Assembly: GCF_004342115.1 (NCBI RefSeq)
Contig: NZ_SMAC01000001.1
Coordinates: 1 to 64,000 of the forward strand
Direction: 5' to 3'
Origin: Mannheimia haemolytica
GTDB taxonomy: Bacteria; Pseudomonadota; Gammaproteobacteria; Enterobacterales; Pasteurellaceae
Length of the DNA stretch: 64,000 nt
The translations under genes and the position numbers were made by a program. Below are positions 9,236-19,611 of the stretch, piece after piece (the stretch's first letter is position 1; every line of letters begins with the position of its first letter). A model generated the notes under the pieces. That model did no database searches. It was not told where the DNA came from and worked only from the letters and a program-made list of their open reading frames with translations.

Positions 9236-9541
9236 GTGGCAAAACAATCAATGATCGCACGCGATGTAAAACGTGCTAAATTAGCTGATAAATTCTACGC
9301 AAAACGTGAAGAATTAAAGAAAATCATCTCTGATGTGAATGCATCTGATGAAGACCGTTGGGCAGCAGTGTTAAAATTACAAACACTTCCTCGTGATTCT
9401 AGCCCAGTCCGTCAGCGTAATCGTTGCCGCCAAACTGGTCGTCCACATGGCGTACTTCGTAAGTTTGGTTTAAGCCGTATTAAGGTTCGTGAAGCTGCTA
9501 TGCGCGGTGAAATTCCGGGTCTTAAGAAGGCAAGCTGGTAA
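9236..9541 (+). CDS. rpsN: 30S ribosomal protein S14 (GTG start)
   Basis: A 101-aa, long-type S14 without the zinc-binding cysteine quartet, with the [17 protein letters not shown] core. The start is GTG at 9236 ([13 protein letters not shown]), preceded by AAGGTAGG. Assembles in the 30S head. Confidence 0.97.
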   Translation: MAKQSMIARDVKRAKLADKFYAKREELKKIISDVNASDEDRWAAVLKLQTLPRDSSPVRQRNRCRQTGRPHGVLRKFGLSRIKVREAAMRGEIPGLKKASW

Positions 9542-9577
9542 TAACCTCTTTTAATTTGGAATCATGGGAGTAAATAC

Positions 9578-9970
9578 ATGAGCATGCAAGATCCAATCGC
9601 AGATATGCTGACCCGTATTCGTAACGGTCAAGCTGCGAACAAAGTTGCAATCAGTATGCCTTCATCTAAGTTAAAAGTTGCTATTGCAAATGTTTTAGCT
9701 GAAGAAGGTTATATCGAAAGCGTTAAAGTTGTTGAAGGTGTTAAACCTGAACTGGAAATTACTTTAAAATATTTCCAAAACAAACCGGTTGTAGAAAGTA
9801 TCCAACGTGTGAGCCGTCCGGGTCTGCGTATTTATAAACGTAAAGACGAATTACCAAAAGTAATGGGTGGTTTAGGTATCGCAGTTGTTTCTACATCTAA
9901 AGGTGTAATGACCGACCGTGCTGCGCGTCAAGCGGGCCTCGGCGGTGAAATTATCTGTTACGTAGCATAA
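9578..9970 (+). CDS. rpsH: 30S ribosomal protein S8
   Basis: A 130-aa S8 starting [20 protein letters not shown] and ending GGEIICYVA. It binds the central domain of 16S rRNA. In E. coli it represses the spc operon by binding a 16S-like helix at rplE, and a matching helix is present here at 8701-8726. The GGGAG Shine-Dalgarno is strong, and the gap to rpsN is 36 nt. Confidence 0.98.
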   Translation: MSMQDPIADMLTRIRNGQAANKVAISMPSSKLKVAIANVLAEEGYIESVKVVEGVKPELEITLKYFQNKPVVESIQRVSRPGLRIYKRKDELPKVMGGLGIAVVSTSKGVMTDRAARQAGLGGEIICYVA

Positions 9971-9986
9971 TAGAGAGGTAGGAAAA

Positions 9987-10520
9987 ATGTCTCGTGTTGC
10001 AAAAGCACCTGTTAATATTCCTGCCGGTGTTGAGGTAAAACTTAACGGTCAGCTATTAACAGTTAAAGGTAAAAACGGCGAGTTATCTCGTGAAATTCAC
10101 AATGCAGTTGAAGTAAAACAAGAAGCAGATGCATTAACTTTCGCTCCACGTGAAGGTATCGCTAATGCAGATGCTCAAGCAGGTACTGCTCGTGCACTAG
10201 TAAATAATATGGTAATCGGGGTTACTGAAGGCTTTACTAAGAAATTGCAATTAGTGGGTGTTGGTTATAGAGCACAAATGAAAGGCAATGCTGTTGCTTT
10301 AAGTTTAGGTTTCTCTCACCCAGTAGAACACACGTTGCCAGCAGGCGTAACTGGTGAATGTCCATCACAAACAGAAATTATTCTGAAAAGTGCTGACAAA
10401 CAGTTAATTGGTCAAGTGGCAGCAGATATTCGTGCATATCGCAAACCTGAACCTTATAAAGGTAAAGGTGTACGTTACTCTGATGAAGTAGTGCGTACAA
10501 AAGAAGCGAAGAAAAAGTAA
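9987..10520 (+). CDS. rplF: 50S ribosomal protein L6
   Basis: A 177-aa L6 with two repeated alpha/beta domains, starting [17 protein letters not shown] and ending with the [15 protein letters not shown] signature. It sits near the sarcin-ricin loop. Confidence 0.98.
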   Translation: MSRVAKAPVNIPAGVEVKLNGQLLTVKGKNGELSREIHNAVEVKQEADALTFAPREGIANADAQAGTARALVNNMVIGVTEGFTKKLQLVGVGYRAQMKGNAVALSLGFSHPVEHTLPAGVTGECPSQTEIILKSADKQLIGQVAADIRAYRKPEPYKGKGVRYSDEVVRTKEAKKK

Positions 10521-10534
10521 AGTAAGGTAACACT

Positions 10535-11403
<869 letters not shown>

Positions 11404-11409
11404 TTGGAT

Positions 11410-11586
11410 ATGGCAAAAATTAAAGTAACTCAAACTCGTAGCTCTATCGCTCGTTTACCGAAACATAAAGCAACGTTAAAAGGCTTAGGTCTTCGTCATA
11501 TTCGTCATACTGTAGAACTTGAAGATACACCAGCAGTGCGTGGTATGATCAATCAAGTGTCTTATATGGTTAAAGTAGAGGAGTAA
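11410..11586 (+). CDS. rpmD: 50S ribosomal protein L30
   Basis: A 58-aa L30. ATG 11410 ([20 protein letters not shown]) is chosen over an upstream in-frame TTG because the family begins MAK and the TTG lies right at the rpsE stop. Ends [14 protein letters not shown] as expected. Confidence 0.96.
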   Translation: MAKIKVTQTRSSIARLPKHKATLKGLGLRHIRHTVELEDTPAVRGMINQVSYMVKVEE

Positions 11587-11590
11587 TAGA

Positions 11591-12025
11591 ATGCGTTTAA
11601 ATTCTCTTTCTCCAGCTGAAGGTGCTAAGCACAGTGCAAAACGTCTAGGTCGTGGTATTGGTTCTGGTTTAGGTAAAACTGGTGGGCGCGGTCATAAAGG
11701 TCAAAAATCTCGTACAGGCGGCGGTGTTCGTCGTGGTTTCGAGGGTGGTCAAATGCCTTTATATCGTCGTTTGCCAAAATTTGGTTTTACTTCATTAAAA
11801 TCATTCCATGTGGCTGAAATTCGTTTAAACGACTTAGCTAAAGTAGATGGCAACGAAGTAACTTTAGAGACATTAAAAGCAGCAAACATCATTACTAAAG
11901 ATATTTTATCTGCTAAAGTAATTTTAGCAGGCAAAATTGAAAGAGCAGTAGTTGTTAAAGGCTTACGTGTAACTAAAGGCGCTAAAGCTGCTATTGAAGC
12001 TGCTGGCGGTTCTATCGAGGAATAA
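11591..12025 (+). CDS. rplO: 50S ribosomal protein L15
   Basis: A 144-aa L15. The glycine- and arginine-rich N-terminal extension ([20 protein letters not shown]) threads into 23S rRNA, and a globular C-terminus follows. The gap to rpmD is only 4 nt and to secY 2 nt, consistent with translational coupling. Confidence 0.98.
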   Translation: MRLNSLSPAEGAKHSAKRLGRGIGSGLGKTGGRGHKGQKSRTGGGVRRGFEGGQMPLYRRLPKFGFTSLKSFHVAEIRLNDLAKVDGNEVTLETLKAANIITKDILSAKVILAGKIERAVVVKGLRVTKGAKAAIEAAGGSIEE

Positions 12026-12027
12026 AG

Positions 12028-13347
12028 ATGGCAAAGCAACCAGGGTACCAAGGTAGTACACAAAAAGGGACTGGCGAGCTTAAATCAAGACTATTGTTTG
12101 TTTTAGGTGCGTTAATCGTTTTCCGTATCGGTTCTTTTATACCTGTTCCTGGCATTGATGCTTCTGTATTATCCGAATTAATTCGACAACAGCAAGGCAC
12201 CATCATTGATATGTTTAATATGTTCTCTGGTGGTGCTTTAAGCCGTGCATCTATATTTGCACTAGGTATTATGCCTTATATTTCAGCGTCAATTATTATC
12301 CAATTATTGACAGCGATTCACCCACCTCTAGCTGAATTAAAGAAAGAAGGTGAAGCAGGTCGTCGGAAAATCAGTAAATATACACGCTATGGCACACTGT
12401 TATTAGCATTTATTCAATCTATTGGTATTTCACTAGCCCTACCGAATATGGTACATGGATTAGTTCCTAATCCAAGTATATTATTCTATGTAACTTCTGT
12501 AGTAAGCTTAGTGACGGGAACAATGTTCCTAATGTGGCTAGGCGAACAAATCACTGAGCGTGGTATCGGAAACGGTATCTCATTGATTATTTTTGCAGGT
12601 ATTGTTGCAGATCTTCCAGCAACGATAGGGCAGACAATTGAACAAGCCCGTCAAGGTGAGTTATCATTTATCGTCTTACTACTAGTTGCAATAATTGCAT
12701 TTGCAGTAACTTATTTTGTTGTTTTTGTTGAACGTGGACAAAGAAGAATAGTTGTAAACTATGCAAGTCGCCAACAAGGTCGAATGATGGCGCCTGCAAG
12801 AACTTCTCACTTACCATTAAAAGTGAATATGGCAGGGGTAATACCGGCAATTTTTGCTTCAAGTATTATTTTATTCCCGGCAAGTATTACTCAATGGTTT
12901 GGTCAAAGCGAAGGATTTGAGTGGTTATTTAACCTTTCACAACTATTACAGCCAGGTCAACCACTGTATGTTGTATTATTCACAATGGCAGTGATTTTCT
13001 TTGCTTTCTTTTATACAGGAATGCAGTATAATCCTCGTGATACAGCGGATAATCTTAAGAAATCAGGTGCGTTTGTACCAGGTTACCGACCAGGCGAACA
13101 AACATCTCGTTATATCGATAAAGTAATGACACGTTTAACCTTAATTGGTGCGTTATATATTGCTTTTGTTTGTTTGGTTCCTTACATCATTACGTCGTTA
13201 TGGAAGGTGCCATTCCAATTAGGTGGTACATCATTATTGATTGTAGTGGTTGTTATTATGGATTTCATCGCACAGGTTCAGAGTCATTTAATGTCTCAAC
13301 AATATGATTCTGTGTTGAAGAAAGCTAACTTAAAAGGTCTAAATTAA
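12028..13347 (+). CDS. secY: Protein translocase channel subunit SecY
   Basis: A 439-aa inner-membrane protein with ten predicted membrane spans, the pore of the SecYEG general secretion channel. Family hallmarks are [20 protein letters not shown] and the cytosolic loop [20 protein letters not shown]. It sits between L15 and L36, as in most bacteria. Confidence 0.98.
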   Translation: MAKQPGYQGSTQKGTGELKSRLLFVLGALIVFRIGSFIPVPGIDASVLSELIRQQQGTIIDMFNMFSGGALSRASIFALGIMPYISASIIIQLLTAIHPPLAELKKEGEAGRRKISKYTRYGTLLLAFIQSIGISLALPNMVHGLVPNPSILFYVTSVVSLVTGTMFLMWLGEQITERGIGNGISLIIFAGIVADLPATIGQTIEQARQGELSFIVLLLVAIIAFAVTYFVVFVERGQRRIVVNYASRQQGRMMAPARTSHLPLKVNMAGVIPAIFASSIILFPASITQWFGQSEGFEWLFNLSQLLQPGQPLYVVLFTMAVIFFAFFYTGMQYNPRDTADNLKKSGAFVPGYRPGEQTSRYIDKVMTRLTLIGALYIAFVCLVPYIITSLWKVPFQLGGTSLLIVVVVIMDFIAQVQSHLMSQQYDSVLKKANLKGLN

Positions 13348-13371
13348 TAGGCCGTTAATAAAGGATAAGCA

Positions 13372-13485
13372 ATGAAAGTTCGTGCTTCAGTAAAAAGAAT
13401 GTGCCGTAATTGTAAAGTAATCAAACGTGAAGGTGTGGTTCGTGTAATTTGTAGCGATCCTAAACACAAACAACGTCAAGGTTAA
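13372..13485 (+). CDS. rpmJ: 50S ribosomal protein L36, zinc-ribbon type
   Basis: A 37-aa gene starting [20 protein letters not shown] and ending HKQRQG. It retains Cys11, Cys14, Cys27 and His32, the zinc-ribbon set, so it is the C+ form of L36. It closes the spc operon 24 nt after secY. The small size makes it easy to miss. Confidence 0.95.
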   Translation: MKVRASVKRMCRNCKVIKREGVVRVICSDPKHKQRQG

Positions 13486-13512
13486 TTTACGCATATTTCT
13501 TGCAAAGAACCC

Positions 13513-13535
13513 GCTGAGCAGTTATACTGCTCAGC
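13513..13535 (+). other. Stem-loop after rpmJ
   Basis: GCTGAGCAGT (13513-13522) and ACTGCTCAGC (13526-13535) form a perfect 10-bp stem with a 3-nt loop. There is no U-run, so it is not a classic terminator. It lies at the start of the alpha leader, where E. coli also has a helix, and may belong to the S4-responsive structure. Confidence 0.6.
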
Positions 13536-13542
13536 TCATTCG

Positions 13543-13625
13543 TCCTGATATACTGTTTGAGTATCCTGAAACGGGCTTTTCAAGATCAGTATATCAATAA
13601 ACTTAAATAATAGGAGTGCATAGTG
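13543..13625 (+). ncRNA. Alpha operon leader (S4-responsive pseudoknot)
   Basis: GATATACTG (13547-13555) pairs with CAGTATATC (13587-13595). The enclosed stretch TTTGAGTATCCTGAAACGGG and the following GGCTTTTCA match the E. coli alpha leader almost base for base, while the flanking helix differs by compensating changes. The structure reaches the GTG start of rpsM. In E. coli, S4 binds this nested pseudoknot and traps the ribosome. Confidence 0.85.
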
Positions 13626-13979
13626 GCCCGTATTGCAGGCATTAACATTCCTGATCAAAAACACACTGTAATCGCATTAACTGCAATTTACGGTATCGGT
13701 AAAACTCGTGCAAAAGCCATCTGTGCTGCAACGGGTATTGCCGAAGATGTAAAGATCAGAGAATTGTCTGAAGAGCAGATTGAAAAACTGCGTGAAGAAG
13801 TTGGTAAATTTACTGTCGAAGGGGATTTACGTCGTGAAGTAACTTTAAGCATCAAACGTCTTTTAGACTTAGGTTGCTACCGTGGTTTACGTCATCGTCG
13901 TAGTTTACCGGTACGTGGTCAACGTACTAAGACTAATGCGCGTACCCGTAAAGGTCCACGCAAACCGATCAAAAAATAG
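13623..13979 (+). CDS. rpsM: 30S ribosomal protein S13 (GTG start)
   Basis: A 118-aa S13 starting at GTG 13623 ([20 protein letters not shown]), as in E. coli, within the alpha-operon pseudoknot. It has a helix-two-turn-helix and the basic tail [16 protein letters not shown]. It contacts the 50S subunit as part of the inter-subunit bridges. Confidence 0.98.
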   Translation: MARIAGINIPDQKHTVIALTAIYGIGKTRAKAICAATGIAEDVKIRELSEEQIEKLREEVGKFTVEGDLRREVTLSIKRLLDLGCYRGLRHRRSLPVRGQRTKTNARTRKGPRKPIKK

Positions 13980-13992
13980 TCGGAGTAGATAA

Positions 13993-14385
<393 letters not shown>

Positions 14386-14413
14386 TTGACGTTAAAAGAA
14401 TTGGAGAAAGAAA

Positions 14414-15040
14414 ATGGCAAGATATTTGGGTCCTAAGCTCAAGCTAAGCCGTCGTGAAGGTACTGATTTATTCTTAAAATCAGGCGTTCGTGCGATTGAA
14501 TCAAAATGTAGAAATAGACTTGATGTAGCGCCTGGTCAACATGGTGCTCGCAAGCCACGTTTATCTGACTATGGTAGTCAGTTACGTGAAAAACAAAAAG
14601 TTCGCCGTATTTATGGTATCTTAGAGCGTCAATTCCGTAATTATTATACAGAAGCGAACCGCTTAAAAGGTAATACCGGTGAAAACTTACTAGTATTATT
14701 GGAAGGTCGTTTAGATAACGTAGTTTATCGTATGGGTTTTGCAGCAACACGTGCAGAAGCACGTCAGCTTGTTAGCCATAAATCAATCGTAGTAAACGGT
14801 CGTGTAGTAAACATTCCTTCATTCCAAGTTTCTGTTGATGATGTTGTTGCTGTTCGTGAAAAATCGAAAAAACAAGCACGTATTAAAGCATCATTAGAAT
14901 TAGCAACTCAACGTGAAAAACCAACTTGGTTAGAAGTTGATGCAACTAAAATGGAAGGCGTATTTAAACGTCGTCCAGAGCGTTCTGATCTATCAGCAGA
15001 TATTAATGAACATCTGATCGTTGAGCTTTACTCTAAATAA
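14414..15040 (+). CDS. rpsD: 30S ribosomal protein S4
   Basis: A 208-aa S4, 16S rRNA assembly initiator and translational repressor of the alpha operon through the leader at 13543-13625. An S4 RNA-binding domain (about residues 97-160, [20 protein letters not shown]) is present. It is two residues longer than the E. coli protein. Confidence 0.98.
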   Translation: MARYLGPKLKLSRREGTDLFLKSGVRAIESKCRNRLDVAPGQHGARKPRLSDYGSQLREKQKVRRIYGILERQFRNYYTEANRLKGNTGENLLVLLEGRLDNVVYRMGFAATRAEARQLVSHKSIVVNGRVVNIPSFQVSVDDVVAVREKSKKQARIKASLELATQREKPTWLEVDATKMEGVFKRRPERSDLSADINEHLIVELYSK

Positions 15041-15070
15041 TAGTTAGCTTAACCGCAAAGAGAGGAAAAA

Positions 15071-16060
15071 ATGCAGGGTTCTGTGACAGAATTTTTAAAG
15101 CCGCACTTAGTAAATATTGAACAAGTTAGTTCAACTCATGCTAAAGTGACATTAGAGCCGTTAGAACGTGGTTTTGGCCATACATTAGGTAACGCACTTC
15201 GCCGCATTTTACTTTCATCTATGCCGGGTTGTGCAGTTACTGAAGTTGAAATTGATGGTGTACTACATGAGTACAGCAGCAAAGAAGGCGTTCAGGAAGA
15301 TATTCTTGAGGTATTATTAAACCTTAAAGGTCTAGCGGTAAAAGTGCAAAATAAAGATGATATTATTTTGACACTAAATAAATCTGGAATTGGCCCTGTA
15401 ACTGCAGCCGACATCACACACGATGGCGATGTAGAAATTGTGAATCCTGATCACGTAATCTGTCATTTAACAGATAAGAATGCGTCAATTAATATGCGCA
15501 TTCGTGTTCAACGTGGTCGAGGTTATGTTCCTGCATCAGCACGTCTTCATACTCAAAACGATGACCGTCCTATCGGTCGTTTATTAGTAGATGCACGTTT
15601 TTCACCTGTAGATCGCATTGCTTACAATGTCGAAGCTGCTCGTGTTGAACAACGTACAGACTTAGATAAACTCGTTATTGAGATGGAAACTAACGGAACG
15701 TTAGATCCTGAAGAAGCTATCCGTCGTGCTGCAACGATTTTAGCAGAACAACTTGCTGCATTCGTTGATTTGCGTGATGTTCGTCAACCTGAAGTGAAAG
15801 AAGAAAAACCGGAATTTGATCCTATTCTTCTTCGTCCAGTAGATGACCTAGAGCTGACAGTTCGTTCTGCTAACTGTTTGAAAGCAGAGACAATTCACTA
15901 TATCGGTGATTTAGTACAACGTACAGAAGTTGAACTTCTTAAAACCCCGAACTTGGGTAAAAAATCTCTTACAGAGATTAAGGATGTTCTTGCTTCTCGT
16001 GGTTTATCACTCGGTATGCGCCTTGAAAACTGGCCACCTGCAAGTATTGCAGAAGACTAG
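15071..16060 (+). CDS. rpoA: RNA polymerase alpha subunit
   Basis: A 329-aa alpha subunit. The N-terminal dimerisation/assembly domain holds [21 protein letters not shown] linker near residue 235 leads to the C-terminal domain for UP elements and activators, with [22 protein letters not shown]. Its C-terminal domain would be the contact for CRP at the several CRP-like sites in this window. It is co-transcribed with rpsD and rplQ. Confidence 0.98.
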   Translation: MQGSVTEFLKPHLVNIEQVSSTHAKVTLEPLERGFGHTLGNALRRILLSSMPGCAVTEVEIDGVLHEYSSKEGVQEDILEVLLNLKGLAVKVQNKDDIILTLNKSGIGPVTAADITHDGDVEIVNPDHVICHLTDKNASINMRIRVQRGRGYVPASARLHTQNDDRPIGRLLVDARFSPVDRIAYNVEAARVEQRTDLDKLVIEMETNGTLDPEEAIRRAATILAEQLAAFVDLRDVRQPEVKEEKPEFDPILLRPVDDLELTVRSANCLKAETIHYIGDLVQRTEVELLKTPNLGKKSLTEIKDVLASRGLSLGMRLENWPPASIAED

Positions 16061-16095
16061 TTTTTCGGTATAGATTTTCTAAGAAGGAATAGGTT

Positions 16096-16482
16096 ATGCG
16101 CCATCGTAAGAGTGGACGTCAATTAAACCGTAACAGCAGCCATCGCCAAGCGATGTTCCGTAATATGGCAAGTGCGCTTGTTGAACACGAAATCATCAAG
16201 ACAACTTTACCAAAAGCGAAAGAGTTACGCCGTGTAGTTGAGCCGTTAATTACTTTAGCTAAAGCAGACAGCGTTGCAAATCGCCGTTTAGCTTTTGCCC
16301 GTACACGCAACGTTGATACAGTTGCTAAATTATTCAATGAATTAGGTCCACGTTTTGCACAACGTGCGGGTGGTTACACTCGCATCTTAAAATGTGGTTT
16401 CCGTGCAGGTGATAATGCTCCAATGGCTTACATTGAGTTAGTGGATCGCCCAGATGTTGCAACTGAAGCAGCTGCGGAATAA
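16096..16482 (+). CDS. rplQ: 50S ribosomal protein L17
   Basis: A 128-aa L17 starting [20 protein letters not shown]. It is the last gene of the alpha operon and is followed by a strong terminator. Confidence 0.98.
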   Translation: MRHRKSGRQLNRNSSHRQAMFRNMASALVEHEIIKTTLPKAKELRRVVEPLITLAKADSVANRRLAFARTRNVDTVAKLFNELGPRFAQRAGGYTRILKCGFRAGDNAPMAYIELVDRPDVATEAAAE

Positions 16483-16502
16483 TCTTAATCAAAATTGAGC
16501 TT

Positions 16503-16537
16503 AAAACCCCAGTAGAAGTACTGGGGTTTTATTCTTT
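16503..16537 (+). terminator. Alpha operon terminator
   Basis: CCCCAGTA (16507-16514), loop GAAG, TACTGGGG (16519-16526), then TTTTATTCTTTT. Ends the spc-alpha transcription block. Confidence 0.9.
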
Positions 16538-16604
16538 TATTCGCTTTGATCAAAAAATAATTTTATTTTATAGTTACTTTTGAAAGTGGGTACTGGAGGA
16601 AGTA

Positions 16605-17765
16605 ATGATAGAACAATCTTATAAAATTGCCTTACTTTTTAATGCTAACAAAATTTATGACAGGGGAGTAATGCAAGGCATCGGGCAGTTTATTCAAGCC
16701 TCACAATGTACTTGGGATATTTTTGTGGAAGACGATTTTGTCTATCATAAAAACAGTATCGAAAGCCTGTTGATTGACGGTATTATTGCCGATTTTGACG
16801 ATTTAGAAACGGTCGAGTTGCTTAAAGATATTGATGTCCCGATTGTGGCGGTAGGTGGTTCTTACCAAAACTCCGACTATTACCCTAATCTTCCTTATGT
16901 TGCCACCGATAATTACGCCTTAATTGAGGCTGCATTTTTGCATCTAAAACAGAAAGGTATAGATCAATTTGCATTTTACGGCTATCCGGCAGAAACGGAA
17001 AAACACTGGGCGATAGAACGCCAAAATGCCTTTATTCAGTTGATGGAAAAATACGAACATCAGCCGAATTGCTATATTGGCGATCAATTCCATTCAGACA
17101 ACTGGGTGGAATTACAAGCTAAATTAGGCGAGTGGTTGCAAACTTTACCACCTCATACTGGTATTATTGCGGTAACTGATGCAAGGGCAAGACATCTACT
17201 TCAAACCTGCGAGCATTTAAAAATTGCTGTACCTGAACAACTTTGCGTGATCGGCATTGATAATGAAGAGCTGATTCAATACCTCTCTCGGGTTTCGCTT
17301 TCTTCAGTTACACAGGGAACATCGCAAATTGGTTATCACGCCGCGAAATTACTGTATCGTAAATTAAATAATTTACCCGTTTCTCTTAAGCCGATTTTAA
17401 TTCCACCGGTAAAAGTTGAGGAGCGCCGTTCTACCGATTACCGATCTTTACAAGACCCAATGGTAATTCAAGCTATGCACTTTATTCGTCATCGAGCATG
17501 TCAAGGTATTAAAGTAGAGCAAGTGCTGGATCATCTCAAAGTTTCCCGCTCTAATCTCGAACAACGTTTTAAAGAGGAAATGAATAAGACGATTCACCAA
17601 GTGATTCACGAAGAAAAATTAGCAAGAGCAAAATATATGCTCAAATTTACCGAGATTTCGACCCAAGAAATTGCCAATGTGTGTGGTTATCCCTCTTTAC
17701 AATATTTCTATGCCGTGTTTAAAAAAGAATTTGGCAAAACGCCGAAAGAGTTCAGGCAAGAGTAG
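16605..17765 (+). CDS. xylR: Xylose operon regulator XylR (AraC family)
   Basis: This 386-aa protein has a LacI-type sugar-binding N-terminal domain (KIALLFNANKIYDRGVMQGI) and a C-terminal AraC helix-turn-helix region that includes KVSRSNLEQRFKEE and EIANVCGYPSLQYFYAVFKK. It matches E. coli XylR along its full length, including the SDYRSL-like ERRSTDYRSLQDP linker and the GIIAVTDARARHLLQ segment. It activates xylose uptake and isomerase genes when xylose is bound. None of xylFGHAB lies within the window, so the regulator is separated from its expected targets. A clear GGAGG lies upstream of the ATG. Confidence 0.92.
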   Translation: MIEQSYKIALLFNANKIYDRGVMQGIGQFIQASQCTWDIFVEDDFVYHKNSIESLLIDGIIADFDDLETVELLKDIDVPIVAVGGSYQNSDYYPNLPYVATDNYALIEAAFLHLKQKGIDQFAFYGYPAETEKHWAIERQNAFIQLMEKYEHQPNCYIGDQFHSDNWVELQAKLGEWLQTLPPHTGIIAVTDARARHLLQTCEHLKIAVPEQLCVIGIDNEELIQYLSRVSLSSVTQGTSQIGYHAAKLLYRKLNNLPVSLKPILIPPVKVEERRSTDYRSLQDPMVIQAMHFIRHRACQGIKVEQVLDHLKVSRSNLEQRFKEEMNKTIHQVIHEEKLARAKYMLKFTEISTQEIANVCGYPSLQYFYAVFKKEFGKTPKEFRQE

Positions 17766-17767
17766 TA

Positions 17768-17776
17768 ACAAGCGGT
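17768..17776 (+). repeat. DNA uptake signal sequence (Apl type)
   Basis: ACAAGCGGT in the 92-nt gap between xylR and gntR, beginning 2 nt after the xylR stop. Confidence 0.85.
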
Positions 17777-17857
17777 TAATTTCACCGAATATTTTGCAAT
17801 TATTGCCTTATCTTCAGTTATAATCAGCAAAATTAAATTTTTTCGTTATCTATTCCA

Positions 17858-18856
17858 ATGAGTAAACCGAAACGCCCAACTTTGCAAGACATCGCCTCTC
17901 ATCTCGGCATCACTAAAATGACGGTTAGCCGTTTTTTGCGAGATCCAAACACGGTTGCCAAAGAAACCGGCGAACGGATTGCACAAGCGATTGAGCTGTT
18001 TGGCTATATCCCAAACCGTGCACCGGATATTCTCTCTAATGCCAAAAGTCGAGCGATTGGCGTGCTGGTTCCCTCGCTTACCAACCAAGTGTTTGCTGAT
18101 GTGATTAAAGGCATTGAGCAGATTACCGACCAAGCCGGCTACCAAACTATGCTTGCCCACTATGGTTACAGCGAGCAGAAGGAAGAACAGCGGATTGAGT
18201 CGCTGCTTTCGTACAATATTGACGGCATTATTTTATCGGAAAATCACCACTCGCCCCGCACCTTGAAAATGCTGGAGGTGGCGAATATTCCGGTAATAGA
18301 GATAATGGAAAGTGGTGAATGTGGGATTCAGCAAGCGGTTGGATTTGACAATATTTCTGCGGCTCAAGCGATGGTAGAAACAATGATTCATCGAGGCTGC
18401 CGACAGGTGGTGTATTTCGGGGCGAGAATGGATAAACGCTCTCAGCTGAAAATGCAGGGCTACGAACAGGCAATGCTCAAACACGGCTTAAGCCCACACA
18501 GCATTACTACTGCAGAGCATTCTTCTTTCACGCTTGGCGCAAGCCAGCTAAAACAAGCTTTGGAGCAAATTCCACAACTGGACGGCATTTTTTGCACTAA
18601 TGACGACTTGGCAATCGGTGCATTATTTGAGTGTCAACGGTTAGGCATTAATGTGCCGCAGCAGATTAAAATCGCAGGCTTTCACGGCCACGATGTTGGG
18701 CAATCCCTCACGCCACAGCTTGCCAGCGTAATGACGCCCCGCCTTGAAATGGGCAGAGTTGCCGCCCAAGAACTCCTCGACCGCATTCACGGCGTACCGC
18801 AACAAAGCCCAATAATTAACTTGGGCTATCACATTCATTTGGGGGAAAGTGTGTAG
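17858..18856 (+). CDS. gntR: Gluconate repressor GntR (LacI family)
   Basis: A 332-aa LacI-family repressor with the N-terminal helix-turn-helix TLQDIASHLGITKMTVSRFL, followed by a periplasmic-binding-like effector domain. Close resemblance to E. coli GntR includes GYIPNRAPDILSNAKSRAIG, SLTNQVFADVIKGIEQITD and LDGIFCTNDDLAIGALFECQRLG. It should repress gntK and the permease downstream until gluconate binds. Two matching operators (19439-19450 and 19578-19591) lie between those genes. Confidence 0.93.
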   Translation: MSKPKRPTLQDIASHLGITKMTVSRFLRDPNTVAKETGERIAQAIELFGYIPNRAPDILSNAKSRAIGVLVPSLTNQVFADVIKGIEQITDQAGYQTMLAHYGYSEQKEEQRIESLLSYNIDGIILSENHHSPRTLKMLEVANIPVIEIMESGECGIQQAVGFDNISAAQAMVETMIHRGCRQVVYFGARMDKRSQLKMQGYEQAMLKHGLSPHSITTAEHSSFTLGASQLKQALEQIPQLDGIFCTNDDLAIGALFECQRLGINVPQQIKIAGFHGHDVGQSLTPQLASVMTPRLEMGRVAAQELLDRIHGVPQQSPIINLGYHIHLGESV

Positions 18857-18909
18857 GAAAGGCAAGCGGTTAAATTTGCAAAAAAATCTGCAAAATCAAC
18901 AGCTTGTGA

Positions 18910-19425
18910 TTAAATCAACGGCTCAGCAGCCTTTATGCAACGCTCTACAACCTCATCAAAACTGCCGTCAATATCAATAAAAATCACATCTGGCTCGTCT
19001 GCTTGTGGAATTTCCAGTGTATTGAACTGACTTTGGAGCATTTCCGGTTTCATAAAATGCCCTTTACGTTGTTGCATTCGAGCCAGCACCAGATCAAATG
19101 AGCCGTGAAGGAATAGAAATGTCACATCGGCATTGCCTTGTCGGATCTGGTCTCGGTACTTTTTCTTCAATGCTGAGCAGACGATAATCCCTTTTTCGCT
19201 TTTTTGTTCAAAACTGAACACTGCATCGTTAATCCGCTCCAACCACGGTGTGCGATCTGCATCATTGAGTGGCGTGCCACTTGCCATTTTCAGTATATTG
19301 GCACGAGGGTGTAAGTCGTCCCCATCAATCAATTTTATTCCCAACCGCTGTGCGACTGCCGTTCCCACGCTGGTTTTGCCGGTGCTGGACACGCCCATCA
19401 AAATAAATGCTTTGCCGTTTGCCAT
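18910..19425 (-). CDS. gntK: Gluconokinase
   Basis: A 171-aa GntK-type kinase that phosphorylates gluconate to 6-phosphogluconate, feeding the pentose-phosphate or Entner-Doudoroff route. P-loop GVSSTGKTS lies at residues 11-19, and the family motifs DGDDLHPRANILKMASG and CSALKKKYRDQIR are present. It is divergent from the permease across a shared 186-nt control region and convergent with gntR. Confidence 0.95.
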   Translation of the reverse strand: MANGKAFILMGVSSTGKTSVGTAVAQRLGIKLIDGDDLHPRANILKMASGTPLNDADRTPWLERINDAVFSFEQKSEKGIIVCSALKKKYRDQIRQGNADVTFLFLHGSFDLVLARMQQRKGHFMKPEMLQSQFNTLEIPQADEPDVIFIDIDGSFDEVVERCIKAAEPLI

Positions 19426-19438
19426 TGAATTTCCTTGT

Positions 19439-19450
19439 GTTACTGGTAAC
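19439..19450. promoter_or_regulatory. GntR operator, gntK side
   Basis: GTTACTGGTAAC, a near-perfect palindrome just upstream of gntK. It matches the GntR-type core TTACC-GGTAA seen in E. coli gnt operators. Confidence 0.7.
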
Positions 19451-19507
19451 GTTAACTTAGCCGTTAATGTAACAGGTTATGCTGAAAAATCATCTGCTAT
19501 TTCCAGA

Positions 19508-19529
19508 AAACTTGAAGTAGATCACATTT
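19508..19529. promoter_or_regulatory. CRP site in gnt control region
   Basis: The site contains GTAGATCACATTT (19517-19529) and a weaker left half TTGA. By eye 18 of 22 positions match the CRP consensus. It lies between gntK and the permease and can serve both promoters. Confidence 0.65.
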
Positions 19530-19577
19530 TTAAAATAAAAGCCCTGCAACCGTTTACTCTAAACTGCTTTTGGGTTA

Positions 19578-19591
19578 TGTTACCGATAACA
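19578..19591. promoter_or_regulatory. GntR operator, permease side
   Basis: TGTTACCGATAACA, palindromic and 20 nt before the permease start codon. Repression here would block the permease promoter or ribosome access. Confidence 0.75.
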
Positions 19592-19611
19592 ATTCAACCT
19601 TAGGAGATCCT

